This document shows, in pieces, positions 1-11,683 of a DNA stretch of 64,000 nt (its first letter is position 1; each line of letters begins with the position of its first letter). The notes beneath the pieces were generated by a model that did no database searches, was not told where the DNA came from, and worked only from the letters and a program-made list of their open reading frames with translations. Made by a program: the position numbers and the translations under genes. This DNA comes from Cephalotus follicularis (Eukaryota; Streptophyta; Magnoliopsida; Oxalidales; Cephalotaceae): contig BDDD01001647.1 in the NCBI GenBank assembly GCA_001972305.1, positions 64,936-128,935 of the forward strand, given 5' to 3'.

Positions 1-2359
1 ACCTCTACCAAAAGTTATAATAAGTTTTTATTGAGTCAATTACGTTAAAATATGCAAAATTCTGTCATATATCTAAATATCATATGTTTATTCATCTAAG
101 TAGATAAATTTGAAATACTTTATCACAAATATTATAAATTGATTATTTAACTTAATATATAGATATTTGGTTTAACAATCATAAAAGAAAAATATATAAT
201 TAATATATCAAAGTCTTCGTCAACATCAACAAAAACGGAGGAAGAAAAATAATCTCATAAATCATTATTTTCATTAAATTTTTCATCACATATAACTTCT
301 TTGTACTTTTTTCGTCCCATATTAAGAGTCTAAATTTCTATTTAAAGTTCTTATATATTAATAGTCATATAGAAAAAATAAATCCATAATTATCCTTATA
401 TTAAGTTGAAATTACAATTTTATACATGATAGCTAATAATATTAAATAATAACAAATAGTCAAGTATGAAATGTTAAATAAAAATCAATATACTAAATTA
501 TATACTAAAACTATTGTGTAATTGTCGATTGAACTCTTGTTAAGAAATAAAGAGATTATCTATTTTTAATGTTCATGCAATAACGTGCATGCGAGTGGCA
601 ACCAAATATTGTTTTCCATAACCATACGCAGATAAACGCAATTTGATTTGTCGTTTCATTTAAAAGGGTGCAATGTTAATCACTCACTATAGCTGATTGA
701 GGGGGCAATATTTTTGTTCATACACTTTTGCAAATTAAATGTCTCTCCATTAATTTCGAGTTTCGAGTTCTTAGTGATCTATAAGAATATTGTTATTAAT
801 AATATTCATATTCTATAATAATTGATTACAGTAAAGACTTTTATATCTAAAAATATATTTAATATCGTACAAAAGTTATGTCAATAAAATACTGCTATAT
901 ATACACTTGTAATATGGACACAGAACTCTCCTCAAGATTTGGATGCTGAAATCGTATCTAACCGTGTCGACGCTGACATCCCTAGCCTGGATCATCCTCT
1001 CACGTAGCATAGGGTATGCATGTTCGTATTTCCATTTCAAAAACCATAATCACGATGAATCGATGATTGCATGCAATTGATAATTGGTAATAATAGTTAA
1101 AAACAAATCATGCCTGTAAAATCCTAGATATAATTATATGTGGTTCAATTAATACTTCACAATTTGACACACGGGAGAGAGAGGGGGGCAGAGATATTTC
1201 AAATAGAAAGGACAGACATGACCAGTCGGGTCACAGACAAGGGACTTGTGGGCTCCACAAAGATAGACTTTCAAGTGCAATGCTGAGCTGGACAATGACG
1301 TGGCGAGGATGTCATAGTATGATTTTGATTCGCTGTTCGGCGATTTAGTCGGCGGCGGCAACGGGCCTTACGTGCACACCCGTGGCGTGTTTTAGCAGGA
1401 GCAGGCCTGACATTTGTGTGTAACCTTTATAGCTTATGCGGCTAATAAATTTGGACAGTATGGTTGCCATTGCCAATTAATCAATATCGTTAACTGCGCT
1501 TGCTGGTTGTCAACAAGCAATAGTTTTTACCCATATAATTAAAATAGGGGACAGTGATTCTTATTGGCATTCAACATTTTGTTTTTGAACATTTTGTTTT
1601 TATAGCTATAAATCCGATTTTAATACACGAGTTTAGCTAATAAATAATTTTAAGAAGAAGAGAAATAAACAGTTTAATTTTTAATATATTTTATGATATG
1701 TATTAAAAATAAAACTTATTTTTTTTATGTGTTTATGTCTCTCTTACTTAATTAATACTCTTAAAGTAAGTGTTAACCAAATATTTAATATATCGGTAGT
1801 CAATAACTAATAATTATTCATGTTCAAAAGGTTATATATTTTATTGTTACGTAACTAAGAAACTTATTTGGATCTCAGTTACTTAATTTATTGACATACT
1901 GTATATGGGTTCAGTTCAAATTATCTTTTTCAGGGGAATGAAATCACTTTTTTTTTTTGGAATAATATTCAAAGGTTTAGGATTCCCTCTAATTTTAGGT
2001 AGAATTGTAATCTTATGTTTTATGAGAATATTCAGACAATATGAGAATCACATTCTCATGTATCTTTCGAATTCGCGAATCAAATTCAAACATGAAAATC
2101 ACATACCAGGTATTGTTGAAAGACATCTTCAAAATCAGATAACAATTCACATGAATATTGAAAGATAATCCGAACTAAATGCACATTAAACTACAAAATA
2201 CGCAATTCTTCATACTCCACGCATTGAAGAATAATACATTCGATGATAGGGTGATCAAAAGAATGATGATTAAATAGTGATTGTATATCATTACTTTAAT
2301 TCTAAAAGTTATGAATTTTTTACGATTTGTTTTCAAAATAATACGTTACTGTTTAATAA
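1..2359. other. AT-rich spacer, no gene seen
   Basis: No reading frame here resembles a known protein. Two short open frames (1149-1361 minus, 1905-2168 plus) have low-complexity or hydrophobic translations and no recognisable family. No clear LTR, TIR or RNA gene was seen. The stretch ends at the 5-bp target duplication of the Copia element. Confidence 0.6.
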
Positions 2360-2364
2360 ATAAC

Positions 2365-2787
2365 TGTTGAATTGTCAACCATTCCACGGTTGGTAGCACA
2401 CCTACATTGATCACCATATTCAAATGTGGCAGCCCATGTGAAAGGTGTGATGATTTTAAATTAAAGTACAATAAATTCAATGCATTCAAGCCATGTGAGC
2501 TTTTGGATGCCATGAAGGTTGAATGTGGTCAACATAGAATTCCATTTGGAATTCTATTGCTCTTATTTTAATGTTTTACTTGTATTATAAATATGTGCTA
2601 TTTGTAAAGAAATTTATAAGGTAGTGAGAGTTTTTCTCCATTAACTCTTTTTCATCCATCTGATTCTCTCATTCATTTTCTCAAATTATTTCTTCCATGC
2701 AATTTTCTAATTCATTTTCCTCTCTTAAATTTCTTTCCGCATGAAATATTAAATTAGCTTTATGCTAATGCACCAATATATCCAACA
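2365..2787 (+). repeat. 5' LTR of the Copia element (423 bp)
   Basis: Starts TGTTGAATTG and ends TATCCAACA. It is 23 bp longer than the 3' LTR because of a palindromic insertion at 2534-2556. Substitutions relative to the 3' LTR are mostly in the second half. The 3' LTR retains the shorter form. Confidence 0.96.
2534..2556. repeat. 23-bp perfect hairpin present only in the 5' LTR
   Basis: The block is one A followed by a 10-bp arm (TAGAATTCCA), two T, and the exact reverse complement arm. The 3' LTR runs straight from GTCAAC to TTGCTC at the corresponding place. LTRs are identical at insertion, so this arose, or was lost from the other LTR, after integration. Confidence 0.9.
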
Positions 2788-2789
2788 AC

Positions 2790-2800
2790 TGGTATCAGAG
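2790..2800 (+). other. Primer binding site, tRNA-iMet type
   Basis: TGGTATCAGAG lies two bases after the 5' LTR. It is complementary to the 3' end of plant initiator tRNA-Met, the usual Copia minus-strand primer. Confidence 0.93.
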
Positions 2801-2896
2801 AACTAGTCGATCTCGACAGCACAATTACCGGCACAATTTTAGCACTATTCCGGCACCACCGCGGCACTACTCCGGCAATACTCCGATTTTTCCGCT

Positions 2897-4285
2897 ATGG
2901 CTTCTTCGACCTCAGCAAACGCGATACCCGTCTTCTCCGGCGAAAATTTTGATTTTTGGAGCATAAAAATCAAACCCATTTTACGAGCCTACGATTTGTG
3001 GAAAGTAGTGGAAAACGGCATTCCAAAAGCCGCCACTCCGTTAAAAGAAAAAACGGAAGCTGCGGAAAGCACGACCACTACTACCACAAAATCCGAAAGC
3101 TCACCGACAACAGTCCCAATGAAGGAATGGCAGAAAAAAGATGCAGACGCACTCGCCAAAATTCATCTAACTGTGTCGGATTCCATTTTTCCGAGAATCA
3201 TGAATTCTACATCGGTAAAAGAAGCATGGGACACGTTGCAAGACGAGTTCAAAGGCATCGTTAAAATTCGGGCCGTCAAACTTCAAACTCTTCGAAGAGA
3301 CTTTGAAAATCTCCGAATGACAGAAGGGGAGACTATCAAAGATTTCTCTTCTAGAGCAATTGAAGTTATAAACCAAATGAAGTCCTACGGCGGCAACATC
3401 ACGAATCAACGGGTAATCGAGAAATTTTTAATTTCCCTCACCGAAAAGTTTGATTCTATGGTAAATATCATCGAAGAGACCAGAAATCTTTCTGAACTCT
3501 CCGTCACCGAGCTTGTCGGTTCTCTACAAGCTCACGAACAAAGAATCTCCAGGAGGACAGAAGTTTTCATCGAAAGTGCTTTTCAATCAAAGCACAAAAA
3601 TAAATTTCAACCGAAAGGTGGAAAATCTCAACGGAGACAAGGCAACTCCAAAGAAGGCGAGAACAAGGGCAAATTTCCTCCGTGCGGCATTTGCCAAAAG
3701 TCCAGCCATCAAGAAAAGGATTGTTGGCAAAAAGGGAAACCCTGGTGTAAAAACTGTAAGAAGTTTGGTCACACCGACCAAACCTGCAGACTCAAGCAAC
3801 AACAGCAAGCTGGCGTTTCCGAAACTCAAGAAGCTGAAAATCAAATTTTCTATGCCTGTCAATCAGCGACGGTAAAGAAAGATGATGTCTTGCTAATTGA
3901 TAGCGGCTGCACTAACCACATGGCGAAGAACCCAACCTTTTTCACTCAAATAGATACGACCATCAAAGTTCCTATCCAGATGGGTGATGGAGGTTCGGTT
4001 CAATCCGAAGGGAAAGGCACGGTAGCTATCCAGACGAAGAAGGGGACGAGGTTCATCAATGATGTTCTTTATATTCCAGATCTAAGTCAAAATCTGCTAA
4101 GTGTGCCCCAAATGATAACGAATAATTATTCTTTATTATTTGAATGCAGCACTTGTGCAATTTTTGACGCTCAGAAGAAGGAGATAGCGCGTGTCAACAT
4201 GCAGAACAAGACATTCCCTATTAAATGGAACTACGCCACTGAAAGTTTACTGGTGTCACAAAACCCAGAAAATTCTGGTCAGTAG
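2897..4285 (+). pseudogene. Copia gag-protease reading frame (truncated polyprotein)
   Basis: A 462-codon open frame starting at the first ATG after the primer binding site. Gag of the UBN2/retrotrans_gag kind fills roughly residues 10-230, with the typical start 'IPVFSGENFDFWS'. A CCHC-type zinc knuckle region with closely spaced Cys/His residues lies near residues 255-300. An aspartic protease core 'LLIDSGCTNHM' lies near residue 330, and the start of the GAG-pre-integrase region (KTFPIKW) near residue 440. The frame then runs into a deletion near base 4245, and its last about 14 residues are read out of frame from the integrase tail. In an intact element it would continue into integrase and RT as one polyprotein. 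Gag and protease themselves look intact, so trans-complementation cannot be excluded. Confidence 0.93.
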
Positions 4286-6184
4286 AGATGTCACCTTTGA
4301 TGAAGGAGCCTCTTGGAATTGGGAAGAGAACCAGGAAGAAAAAAGACTGACGGTAATTCCCACACTTCAGCAAGATGCAGGACCGAGCCAACCGCCAAGT
4401 CAAAGTATTCATGTCCAAGAAATTGTAGATTCGGATGAAAATGAAGACGAGTCAGTCCAAATTCTCACCGAATCAACCTCGGCAAATTCAGAAAGTCATG
4501 GTGAATCATCTTCCTCACAATCACCACCGCAACCGCAGCCGTACAACATAGCGACCGGAAGGGAGCGCAGACAGACTAGGCCACCTCAACGGTATGCTGA
4601 TGTGAATTTTTATGAGTCTTGTCATTTTGCGACTCATGAACCCACCAGCTATGATGATGCGGCACAACACCAAGAATGGCGGCTTGCAATGAAGGAGGAG
4701 ATAAAGATGATTGAGAAAAATCAGACATGGGATCTGGTTGACAAGCCAGACCACAAGGATGTCGTTGGGGTCAAATGGATTTATAAGACCAAAGTAAATC
4801 CAGATGGCTCGATTCAAAAGCACAAAGCCAGATTGGTTGTCAAAGGGTTCACTCAGCAATTTGGAGTGGACTACAATGAAACTTTTGCTCCAGTTTCAAG
4901 ACAGGATACCGTGAGAACCATTCTCGCTCTCGCAGCACAGAAAGGATGAGAGATATTTCAGCTTGATGTGAAATCAGCATTTCTCAACGGCTATCTTGAA
5001 GAAGAAATTTACATCGACCAACCACCAGGCTTTGTTGCAAAAGATCAAGAAGAAAAAGTCCTAAAGCTGAAGAAGGCACTCTATGGCCTTAAACAGGCAC
5101 CGCGTGCTTGGTACAGTAGGATTGACTCCTACTTCAATGATCAAGGCTTTAGGAGGAGTCCAAGTGAGCTCACACTCTATATTAAAGCTCAGGGAACTAC
5201 CGGCATTTTGATTGTCTCCTTATATGTTGATGATCTCATCATCACCGGGAGTAACTCCTCGATGATCACAACATTTAAGGATGACATGAAAAAAGAATTT
5301 GAAATGACAAATCTAGGCTTAATGAGCTATTTTTTGGGCATGGAGATCAGCCAAAGTGACGGCGGCATTTTCATTTGCCAGAAAAAATATGTTGGGAATC
5401 TTCTCAAAAAATTCAAAATGGAAGATTGCAAAGCTGTCACCACACCACTGGTTCCCAACGAAAAATTGATGAAAGAAGATGGGTCACCAAGTGCTAATGA
5501 GAGACAGTACAGGAGCATGATCGGCAGTTTGTTGTACCTGACAGCAACCTGACCAGACATCATGTTTGCAACAAGCCTACTGTCAAGGTTTATGCAAAAG
5601 CCATCTGAACTGCATTTCACTACTGCCAAAAGGTTACTCAGGTATGTGAAAGGTACCACTGGTTTCGGTATTTTTTACAAACCGTCAAAAAATGCAGATC
5701 TAGTTGGCTACACTGATAGTGATTGGGCTGGATCATTGGATGCATGAAAAGTACATCCGGTTACACTTTTTCATTTGGAAATGGTGTGTTCTCATGGCTA
5801 TCACAAAAACAAGCAACAGTGGCTCAATCCACCGCTGAAGCAGAGTACATTACAGCCCGTGCAGCGGCAAATCAAGCAATTTGGCTGAGAAGAATTCTTG
5901 CTGAAATGGGTGAAATTCAGCAAAAGTCAACTGAGTTGTATTGTGATAGTAAGTCGGCAATTGCGATTGCCAAAAATCCAGTCCAACACCGCAAAACAAA
6001 ACACATCCAGATAAAATATCATTTTCTCAAGGAAGCTGAAAGCAATGGTGAAATCAGCTTAATCCACTGCAGTACTGACGAACAAATTGCAGATATTTTT
6101 ACTAAAACACTTCCAAAGGCTAAGTTTGAATTTCTGCGGGACAAACTTGGAGTTCGTGAAATGAGTGTCAAGGAGGAGTGTTGA
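4242..6184 (+). pseudogene. Copia pol remnant: integrase tail, reverse transcriptase, RNase H
   Basis: The frame restarts near 4242 with the integrase C-terminal motif ILVSRDVTFDE. The RT_copia domain follows (W-I-Y-K-T-K-V near 4780, catalytic YVDD at about 5224-5235), then RNase H with TAEAEYI and CDSKSAI motifs and the ADIFTKTLP tail. It is broken by TGA at 4947-4949, where relatives have Trp, and TGA at 5550-5552, where relatives have Arg. Both fit C-to-T type decay. A one-base loss near 5742 inside the DWAGS...KSTSGY region shifts the frame. The C-terminal stop at 6182-6184 lies inside the 3' LTR. The integrase zinc-binding region and catalytic core are absent. Confidence 0.94.
6170..6178 (+). 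other. Polypurine tract of the Copia element
   Basis: AAGGAGGAG directly precedes the TGTTGA start of the 3' LTR, the usual plus-strand priming site. Confidence 0.85.
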
Positions 6185-6578
6185 ATTGTCAACCATTCCA
6201 CGGTTGGTAGCACACCTACATTGATCACCATATTCAAATGTGGCAGCCCATGTGAAAGGTGTGATGATTTTAAATTAAAGTACAATAAATTCAATGCATT
6301 CAAGCCATGTGAGTTTTTGGATGCCATGAAGGTTGAATGTGGTCAACTTGCTCTTATTTTAATGTTTTACTTGTATTATAAATATGTGCTCTTTGTAAGG
6401 AAATTTATAAGGTAGTGAGAGTTTTTCTCCATTAACTCTTTTTCATCCCTCCGATTCTCTCATTCCTTTTCTCAAATTATTTCTTCCATGCAATTTTCTA
6501 ATTCCTTTTCCTCTCTTAAATTTCTTTCCGCATGAAATATTGAATTAGCTTTATGCTAATGCATCAATATATCCAACA
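6179..6578 (+). repeat. 3' LTR of the Copia element (400 bp)
   Basis: Starts TGTTGAATTG and ends ATATCCAACA, followed by the target duplication ATAAC. It lacks the 23-bp hairpin of the 5' LTR. Its first bases supply the stop codon of pol. Confidence 0.96.
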
Positions 6579-6583
6579 ATAAC

Positions 6584-7521
6584 ACGTAAATAATAATATA
6601 AAATTTAAATTTAAATCTTTAACATAAACGACACATGTCGTATAATAAACGGTATCACATTATTAAAACTAAAAAATAAATGTTTTGAAATATTGAGGAC
6701 ATCTTATAATAATCTGACTTTTCTCGTCATTTTGTGAGTAGATATCTTAGCTTCCTACAACTCTTATATTGAACGAATTTCGAGACACGGCGTATTTGCG
6801 GTTTGGATGATAGGGTTTCGATTTCAGATGACAATGGTGTCTGTTTAATACAGCTAGTCCGAAACAAACATCAACTTCCATGAGATGGGTCTTTTGCTTC
6901 ATGCTTGAAATTCATTTTAGGGGACAAATACTTTGCATGGATAGTAGAGAAATTTTCAAAAGTAACCGAACATATTGACGACTTATGTTGCTGTTTATGG
7001 GAACATGGAACTATTTAAAACTAAATCAAATCAAGCACAACATTCTTTGAGATTCATCAAACTTTTTTTTTTAATGCATTGATTTAATCAAGCGTGCTAA
7101 TTAAGCAGTCATATTAAAACAAACATATCCTATCAATCAGGAAGAAAATGTGAATAAACATCACATTTGTAGTAACCTATTATTGTGCGTCTCATTTTTC
7201 AAGGTCATTCCTTATGGATTTTTGATATATTTTTCCTCCACCAATGAGAGAACCAGTCCATTCTATCACATACGACAAAGTACGTTCTTAGAAATGGAAG
7301 CCCTAATTTTTGTTTGCGAATAATCAAATGGGCCAACGAACGAAAAAAAAAACAGATGCTAGTGTTTTTTTTTATAACAAAGATTTGTTGGAGTTGGAGG
7401 TTATAAATTTCACAAAATAAAAAATAATAATAATGTATCGCAATTGGGTTGACCTAGAAGTAGTTCCTATGTTGTTTAGAATCAATTGTAAATAATTAAG
7501 ATTATGAGTTCAATACACACA
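6584..7521. other. Spacer; possible decayed SINE at about 7440-7520
   Basis: No gene seen. At 7442-7515 a GGTTGACCTAG stretch followed about 60 bases later by GAGTTCAATAC resembles the A and B boxes of a tRNA-derived SINE, but no tail or target duplication could be fixed. The rest is AT-rich with no recognisable structure. Confidence 0.4.
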
Positions 7522-7777
7522 CTCTAAGTTATGGATGGTAACGTGGGTCATGACACGTTAACCCGATTCGAACCCGACACGATAATAAATTAAATGAATT
7601 TAATATAAATTTTATCAAATTATATAAGTATTAACTGGTATAACTTAATTTGAATTGGATTCATATTCGGGTCAATCCGACATCGACCCGCTAAATACAA
7701 CAGAACCCGACTCGAATCCGACCCAAACACGATAACGACATGACCTGTTGACACGAATTGCCACCACTACTCTAAGT
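7522..7777. mobile_element. hAT-type MITE (240 bp) with 8-bp target duplication
   Basis: CTCTAAGT occurs at 7522-7529 and 7770-7777. Between them the element begins TATGGATGGTAA and ends TTGCCACCACTA. These ends are imperfect inverted repeats (8 of 12 positions) of the TAGGGRTGGCAA kind common in plant hAT elements. The interior has GACACG/CCCGA-rich stretches and an AT-rich core, with no coding frame. The 8-bp duplication supports hAT mobilisation. Confidence 0.82.
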
Positions 7778-7874
7778 GGAAACATCTCTAGCCTAATGGT
7801 TAGAGGTGTGGTTTGTTTTGGTATAGATCAATGTTCAAACTCCCACACTTCCATCAAAGAGATTTAATCCCTAT
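7778..7874 (+). mobile_element. tRNA-like SINE head, interrupted by a solo LTR
   Basis: TAGCCTAATGGTTAGAG at about 7790-7806 looks like a Pol III A box, and TGTTCAAACTCCC at about 7831-7843 looks like a B box, at SINE-like spacing. The sequence breaks at 7874, where the solo LTR entered, and appears to resume at 10819 for about 70 bases. No intact tRNA cloverleaf is present, so this is a SINE remnant rather than a tRNA gene. No terminal duplication was found, hence the moderate confidence. Confidence 0.55.
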
Positions 7875-10818
7875 TGTGACGCCCGGACCCAGACCCGCTG
7901 GAATCCGCCGCGCCCGCTACGAGGCCAAGCCTCCCAACAGAGACTCATCTCGTAGGTTCAGCAGAACAGAGTTTCAGAAAAGCATTTTTAAAACAGAAAG
8001 TTCTTCAAAACACAAAGAAAACATAAAAGTTTCTTGAAAATCTTGAAAATAATTCTAACTCTTAAAATTTTACGAAAATCGGGCATGTAGTATTCGTTTA
8101 TAGGACTATGCCCCCTGTAAAGAAAAACACAATTTATAAAAACACACTCCCGAAGGAGGAAACAGTTTGTAATGGGCTCAGCCCTCAACAGACCACACTC
8201 CCGAAGGAGGAAACAGTTTATAAAATGGGCTCAGCCCTCAGCAGATCACAATTTAAAACAGAAAACAAGTAATGGTTTGGGCTCTGCCTCAACCATATTA
8301 TCAAAACAAAAATCTAAATAGGGCTCAGCCCTTTTTAAATGAAAACAGAACATTTATATAAACATATAAGAAATGCAGAATTTAAAACATTGATGCAGTA
8401 TGCTATGCATATGTTGACTCTGATAGCATGCCCTTTTATATGGTCTCACCTCAGCAGACAAACAGACTCCAGCTGACAGAGCGCAACAGACTAACCTGTG
8501 AGAACTAAAAACAGAAAACAGAAGAGAGGGTTAGTCCACAGGACTAGTGAGATGAAACAAAAAGACTCAGTGGAGTATTTGCTCGCAATATATATATAAA
8601 TAGTCCATACATAAACGATATAAAAGTATAAAACAATTGAAACAGAATAAAAATCCAGAATCTGTTTTATAAACAGATTTAAAACCACTTAAACAGATAT
8701 ACACCCAAAAACCGATAAATAAACAAATTATAAAACAGAAGTTAACAGAATCAGCAGAGAGTCAGATTCTTTTCTCAAAACAGATTTACTTCCTCAAAAT
8801 CTCAGATATATATATATATATAGTATTTAACAAAGTTTAAACAGAATAAACATATAAAGATGCACTGGGTCTACTAGGTAAGGTTGACGTATGGGTCCCG
8901 TCGGGCCGAACGTCCAGCAGAACAGAAGGGAAATGATACCGTCGTATCAAAGCATCAGAACAGAAAGTCTACCGTGTAGACAGTGCCTCTCATGGGCATC
9001 AGATATATATATATAATACAATACCGAGATCCCAGAGCATCAAGATATATTTAAACCGATTTCAGAAACACAGAATACAGAATCTCAGATTTTCTCAAAA
9101 CAGACTTCAAACAGATTTAAGCAGATACAGATATCGGCAGAGCCGTCAAAACAGATTTAAACAGATACAGAAATCGTTTTCTTATCAAATACTGATAAAA
9201 TCGAAAATAGCGTCATATTATGACTATCATCTTGCGAGCGTTTGTAAACATTTAAAAGAAAGTTCCAGATATTAAAACCTAAACAGATTTCAGAATATGA
9301 ACGAAAACTCAAGTTCATTCAGATACAGAAACAAAATAAGCAAACATGCTTAACCATTCAAATCATTTAAAAGCATTTCAGAGTAAAAAAGGTTAAAGAA
9401 AGCGTTCCACTCACAGTACAGACGAGCGAGTCCCTCGACTGGTCGCCTCCATGGCCGACCTCAAAGACAGGATCATCTGCCAACAGACAGACAGACAACA
9501 GACCATCAGAACTCAGACCGACAACAAACTACAGACATATCAGACTCAAACACGTACAAAGACGTGAAAAGCTTTATGCAATGAAATGCGTGCAGATGTC
9601 AGAAAACTATAACCGATCAATCCGGTTAATAGAACAGAAATCAGATTACAAAAACATCTTTTAAACCATTCAATTTAAACATTCGTTCGAAAACATTTAA
9701 AACTAGTCCAAGTCCAAATCATTAAAGCTAGTCCAAGTGGTCGTCCAGGTTATCCAATTCGAGTCATATAAGCAATTCAAAATTCATTATACAGCAGAAA
9801 CAGATACAGAATTACAGAAATCAGCGGAAAACAGAACTAACGGAACAGAGTTCAGAATTTACCGAAAGCTGACGGAACGAAGCACCGAGTCAGAATCCCG
9901 CAGCGGAACTGGAACGGATGACATCGCCGCAGAGAACGGAGTCGGAAAACTGTCCGAAATTTCTCGCCGGAGGGTCGCCGACTCGTGGGCCCACGCGCCG
10001 GCGCGTGACAGCCATGCGCGTCACCGGTGGGCCGTAAAGGTCGCATCTGGACTGCTGGACGCCGGGGATCACGGATCTGAGGCGCGTTGGGTCTGGCGCC
10101 GCCGCGTTTGGCCGGAACGGTCGCGTTGACCGCGGCTGCCCTTCTCCGGCGATCGACGTTGTCGACGTCGTCACGGGTCGAGGCCGGTACCGTTGGAACG
10201 GCCATGACGCCAGGAGTCCGAATCTGGGCTCCCCTTGCCGTGACGACCACCGGAGACGCCGGAACGAAGGAAAACAGGGGCGGAGGGAGAAGTGGTCGCC
10301 GGGCGCAAACGGCGCCGTTGCCGGTGTCGAGTCTGGGGTCGGTGCACTCCGGAGGTTGAGGCGGTTTGGCCGGTACCTTCGCCGGCGTCAGATCGGCACT
10401 GACGCCGGCGGCAGAGGCAGAGAGAGATAGTGAACGGGAGAGAGGAGAGAGAAATCGGGGAGAGAGAGAAATGGGAGAAAAATGCCAAAAAATTACATTT
10501 TCTCATATATATTCAACCCAAAACAGACTGGGTTTTTGCCCAGAATTTAACCGTTACGGACAGAAATTGGATGTTTAGGACATACCACTTGGCCTATTTT
10601 CCGAAATCAGCAGTAGTTTCAGAAAAACATTGTTTAATTTACGGAAAGGTAAATTAATTTCTTATGCAGAAAACCATCAGAATAAAATCATAAAAATTTA
10701 AATAATGCCATGATGCATATCATGAATGCCAGAAAACAGATTAACAGACCGACAGACAGACAGAAGTCACGTAGGCTCACAGACACCGACCGTACAAGGA
10801 CACGGATGTCACACCTAT
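7870..10818. mobile_element. Solo LTR, 2.94 kb, with 5-bp target duplication
   Basis: The duplication CCTAT lies at 7870-7874 and 10814-10818. Between them is a single block 7875-10813 that starts TGTGACGCCCGG and ends ACACGGATGTCACA, with TG...CA ends and a 6-bp terminal inverted repeat TGTGAC/GTCACA. There is no primer site, polypurine tract or retroviral-type coding inside, as expected for an LTR left by unequal recombination. The block has an AT-rich half full of short CAGA/AACAGATTTA repeats and a GC-rich part (about 9900-10450), the base-composition change seen at LTR promoters and leaders. The length suits a long-LTR Gypsy lineage, but the superfamily cannot be proved without an internal domain. 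Confidence 0.88.
8143..8244. repeat. 51-bp tandem duplication inside the solo LTR
   Basis: Two adjacent copies starting CACACTCCCGAAGGAGG at 8143 and 8194, each followed by a GGGCTCAGCCCTCA hairpin-like core. They differ at a few positions. GGGCTCAGCCC-type motifs recur at about 8320, suggesting an older array. Confidence 0.85.
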
Positions 10819-11638
10819 TTTTCCTCTTGGGTGGGTCTCCCCTCCCCACATCCAAAGAATTTAATTCCTTTTTCCTCAATTGGTGGATCAAAGTATTAGG
10901 GTTAAACGTTTGCATGTTTGTCGAATTATATGGAATTTATTATTTATACTTTATTAAATTTGATGTTTTATCTATATATATATTATATATTTTTTAAGTT
11001 TTAAGTTTATTCAACACACTTAATTATTATATATATATAATTTCAATTGTCATAAATTTTATTATATGTATTAAAATAATAATCTGCTCAATAAAATATA
11101 TTTTTTTATACTGACGGAGGAAGTGAACATAGGCCAATCACACTTCTAAGAATAAGAACAATCAATAATGTCATTGAGTTACAATGTCATTAACAACAAC
11201 AAAATGTTTATTGATATCTAAATGATTTAAAAATTGATATATATATTATATCTAAAATGTTCGATGTAGGATAATAATCAGTTAAATTAAGCACAAAAAT
11301 TGAATAATTAATCTAGATAATTGAACTAAAATTGGATAGATAAAGTCTAATTAGACATAATCAATGATATGATCAAATATTAGATAAAAATATGTTAAAC
11401 TTTTATAAACTGTTGATATAGATTCATATATTTGATTATGCAATAATGTTACTAACTAGAGGTGTTTACTTAAACTTTGTCTGCACAAAAAATTTTCCCT
11501 TAAAAACATATATTGGTCACGTGATGTGCGTGCATTTCTTTACTAGGAGTCAAAACCGCCCAAATTGTTTATCTTAGGTCTTATCTTACTTGGATTGAAA
11601 TTACAAAAAACAACAAAACGCTAAATTTGAAATCCCTT

Positions 11639-11683
<45 letters not shown>

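Larger units (their letters stand above)
2360..6583 (+). mobile_element. Ty1/Copia LTR retrotransposon, integrase-deleted
   Basis: A complete insertion with a 5-bp target duplication ATAAC at 2360-2364 and 6579-6583. LTRs lie at 2365-2787 and 6179-6578, both beginning TGTTGA and ending CCAACA. A tRNA-iMet-type primer binding site follows the left LTR and a purine tract precedes the right one. The internal order is gag, zinc knuckle, protease, integrase C-terminal tail, reverse transcriptase, RNase H, which is the Copia order. The integrase core between about 4240 and 4250 is missing, and two stops and a frameshift break pol, so the copy cannot move by its own proteins. By hand count the LTRs differ by 9 substitutions in 400 aligned bases plus one 23-bp indel, suggesting a fairly recent insertion, perhaps one to two million years under usual plant rates (inference). 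Confidence 0.97.

Noticed and set aside
1149-2168. Frames at 1149-1361 (minus) and 1905-2168 (plus)
   Set aside because: Short, without homology, codon use like the AT-rich surroundings, and no promoter or splice support.
7790-7850. Possible tRNA gene
   Set aside because: A- and B-box-like words are present but no cloverleaf with acceptor and anticodon stems can be drawn. A SINE head is more likely.
9737-10506. Several overlapping frames of 90-132 codons in both strands
   Set aside because: They lie in the GC-rich part of the solo LTR, where stops are rare. They overlap each other in all frames, have no start context or homology, and are absent as motifs from retroelement proteins.
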